Shown one piece after another: positions 50,274 through 51,395 of a DNA stretch of 51,395 nt (the first letter of the stretch is position 1; every line of letters starts with the position of its first letter). The stretch is taken from the NCBI GenBank assembly GCA_044356825.1, contig JBIKVM010000001.1, positions 1 through 51,395 of the forward strand. The letters run 5' to 3'. A program made the position numbers and the translations under genes. This DNA is from JAUREX01 sp044356825 (GTDB taxonomy: Bacteria; Pseudomonadota; Alphaproteobacteria; Rhodobacterales; Rhodobacteraceae). The notes under the pieces are model-generated. The model was not told the DNA's origin and made no database searches. It worked only from the letters and a program-made list of their open reading frames with translations.

Positions 50274-51368
50274 TCAGAGCGCGGCGGCGGTGGTGGCGTA
50301 GAGGAAGGCGTCGAAGTTGCGCAAGGCGGGTGCATCCGGCAGATCGAGCCGGCGGTTGAGGATGAAGGGCACCGCCTGCTCGGTCAGCCCCCCGTGCGAG
50401 CGCAGCGGCTCGGTCAGCGCGGCGAGGTCGTGGCGGTGCGCCGAGGTGCCGATCGTCATCCCCCCGGTCGAGGTCAGTACGATGTCGCCGATCCGGTCGG
50501 TGGGCAGCTCGAAGCGGGCGGCGGCCTCTTCGCGGCCGATCGCGACCTCGATCCCGGGTTCGGCCAGAAGCCGGGCGAGGATCGCGGCGCGGTCGGCGCC
50601 CTCGGGCAGATAGGCCGTCGCGAAGGAGCCGAGCGCGCCGTGGTGGACCACATAGGGGTCGGTGATGGGCAGGATCACCCGCGCCGCACCCGCCCCCAGC
50701 CAGCCGTCGAGCAGATCCTGCGCATAGAGGACGGCGGGCGTGCCGTCGGGGTGGTGCTTGGGCTTCATCCCGTGGTCGGCCGTCAGCACGACGGCCGCGC
50801 CCATCGCGTCGAGTTCCGCCAGATAGCCGTCCACCATCGCGCAGAAGGCATCCGCCACCGGGTCGCCCGGCGCGTGCTTGTGCTGGATGTAGTCGGTGGT
50901 CGAGAGATACATGAGGTCGGGGCGCCACTCGGCCAGAAGCTTCACCCCGGCGGCAAGGACGAATTCCGACAGCTCCGCCGAATAGACGGGTGGCACCGGG
51001 CGGCCGAGCCAGCGGCTCGCATCCGCGATCCCGTTCGCGCTCGCCGTCGTCTGATCGGCGCGCTCGGACGAAAGGCAGACCGCGCGGCCGTCCTCGAACG
51101 AAAGCCCCGCGCCCAGAAGCGCGCGCAGCTTGTCCTTGGCCGTCAGCACCGCGACGCGCGCGCCTGCCGCGTGAAAGGCCGAAAAGATCGTCGGCGCGCG
51201 CAGGAAGCGGACATCGTTCATCATCACCTCCTGCCCGGTCTCGGGTTCATAGAGGTAGTTGCCGCAGATCCCGTGCACCGCGGGCGGGCGGCCCGTCGCG
51301 ATCGAGAGGTTGTTGGGGTTGGTGAAGGAAGGGATGACCGAATGCGCGGTGCGAAAGGTGCCGCGCGC
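50274..51368 (-). CDS. phnA: Phosphonoacetate hydrolase (PhnA), N-terminus missing
   Basis: The readable part has SVIPSFTNPNNLSIATG (nucleophile region), DYIQHKHAPGDP and LTADHGMKPKHH, the metal-binding motifs of alkaline-phosphatase-superfamily PhnA. The enzyme splits phosphonoacetate to phosphate and acetate. The start lies outside the window, and the last 27 nt of the window are a reverse-complement copy of 51321-51347, so coding beyond about 51368 is not trustworthy. Confidence 0.85.
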   Translation of the reverse strand, partial: ARGTFRTAHSVIPSFTNPNNLSIATGRPPAVHGICGNYLYEPETGQEVMMNDVRFLRAPTIFSAFHAAGARVAVLTAKDKLRALLGAGLSFEDGRAVCLSSERADQTTASANGIADASRWLGRPVPPVYSAELSEFVLAAGVKLLAEWRPDLMYLSTTDYIQHKHAPGDPVADAFCAMVDGYLAELDAMGAAVVLTADHGMKPKHHPDGTPAVLYAQDLLDGWLGAGAARVILPITDPYVVHHGALGSFATAYLPEGADRAAILARLLAEPGIEVAIGREEAAARFELPTDRIGDIVLTSTGGMTIGTSAHRHDLAALTEPLRSHGGLTEQAVPFILNRRLDLPDAPALRNFDAFLYATTAAAL

Positions 51369-51395
51369 GCGCATTCGGTCATCCCTTCCTTCACC
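51321..51395. repeat. Perfect 27-bp terminal inverted repeat (probable assembly foldback)
   Basis: Positions 51321-51347 and 51369-51395 are exact reverse complements separated by 21 nt. The right arm runs to the last base of the window and duplicates phnA coding sequence in reverse. This is best read as a chimeric contig end, not biology. Confidence 0.85.

Noticed and set aside
1..51395. tRNA, rRNA, CRISPR arrays, insertion sequences or phage genes
   Set aside because: None was recognised on either strand; no transposase, integrase or repeat-spacer pattern was seen.

Overview
This window is the core of a polar-type flagellar gene cluster from a GC-rich alphaproteobacterium, most likely a member of the Rhodobacterales (Rhodobacteraceae). 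The gene set is fliC, motAB, fliD, fliS/T, the full type III export and C-ring set, flhF/flhG, fliA, flgM, a dedicated rpoN, and two sigma-54 activators that look like FleQ and FleT. It resembles the fla1 system of Rhodobacter sphaeroides, not the CtrA/FlaF/FlbT system native to most alphaproteobacteria. This assignment is by protein recognition only; no search was run.

Layout. Positions 1-9200 hold late genes: flagellin, an unrelated secreted DUF1566-type protein, motA-motB, fliD, two fliS-like chaperone genes with a fliT-like gene, and several small unknown genes. Positions 9200-14620 (minus) hold fliO-P-Q-R-flhB followed by four unassigned genes (73, 71, 275 and 280 aa). Positions 14790-25916 (minus) hold fleT-fliE-F-G-H-I-J-K-L-M-N. 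Positions 26150-30826 (minus) hold flgP-flgT-flgA-flgM-flgN-like-fliL2. Positions 31086-37491 (plus) hold flhA-flhF-flhG-fliA-orf136. Positions 37497-40262 (minus) hold fleQ then rpoN. From 40539 on the genes are not flagellar: rsmC-like methyltransferase, an SDR, an EamA transporter, a bactofilin, a glycine-zipper protein facing a membrane-bound winged-helix regulator, a VOC protein, a P2-type ATPase, and a phosphonoacetate pathway pair (phnY, partial phnA).

Regulation readable in the DNA. Six good sigma-54 -24/-12 elements (consensus TGGCAC-N5-TTGC) lie in front of fleT, fliO, flgP, flhA, the second fliS-like gene and a 61-aa unknown gene; two weaker ones face a 131-aa gene and motA. Three sigma-28-like elements sharing TAA plus GWCGTTTC precede fliC, fliD and fliS. 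A dyad GTCGGA-N2-TCCGAC occurs complete upstream of fliO and of rpoN and as half-sites near fleT, fleQ and flhA. The implied cascade is FleQ/RpoN, then FleT and the structural operons, then FliA/FlgM and the late genes.

Most unusual observations: (1) FlhG carries a C-terminal domain homologous to the C-terminal domain of the FlhF encoded just upstream, and both FlhF-type modules have lost the P-loop lysine and the DTAGR motif; (2) FlgA has four tandem copies of an about 84-residue Cys-containing module before its SAF-type domain; (3) a 61-aa gene of unknown function has a perfect sigma-54 promoter; (4) the fliC leader contains nested inverted repeats; (5) the right end of the window is a perfect 27-bp foldback that looks like an assembly artefact.
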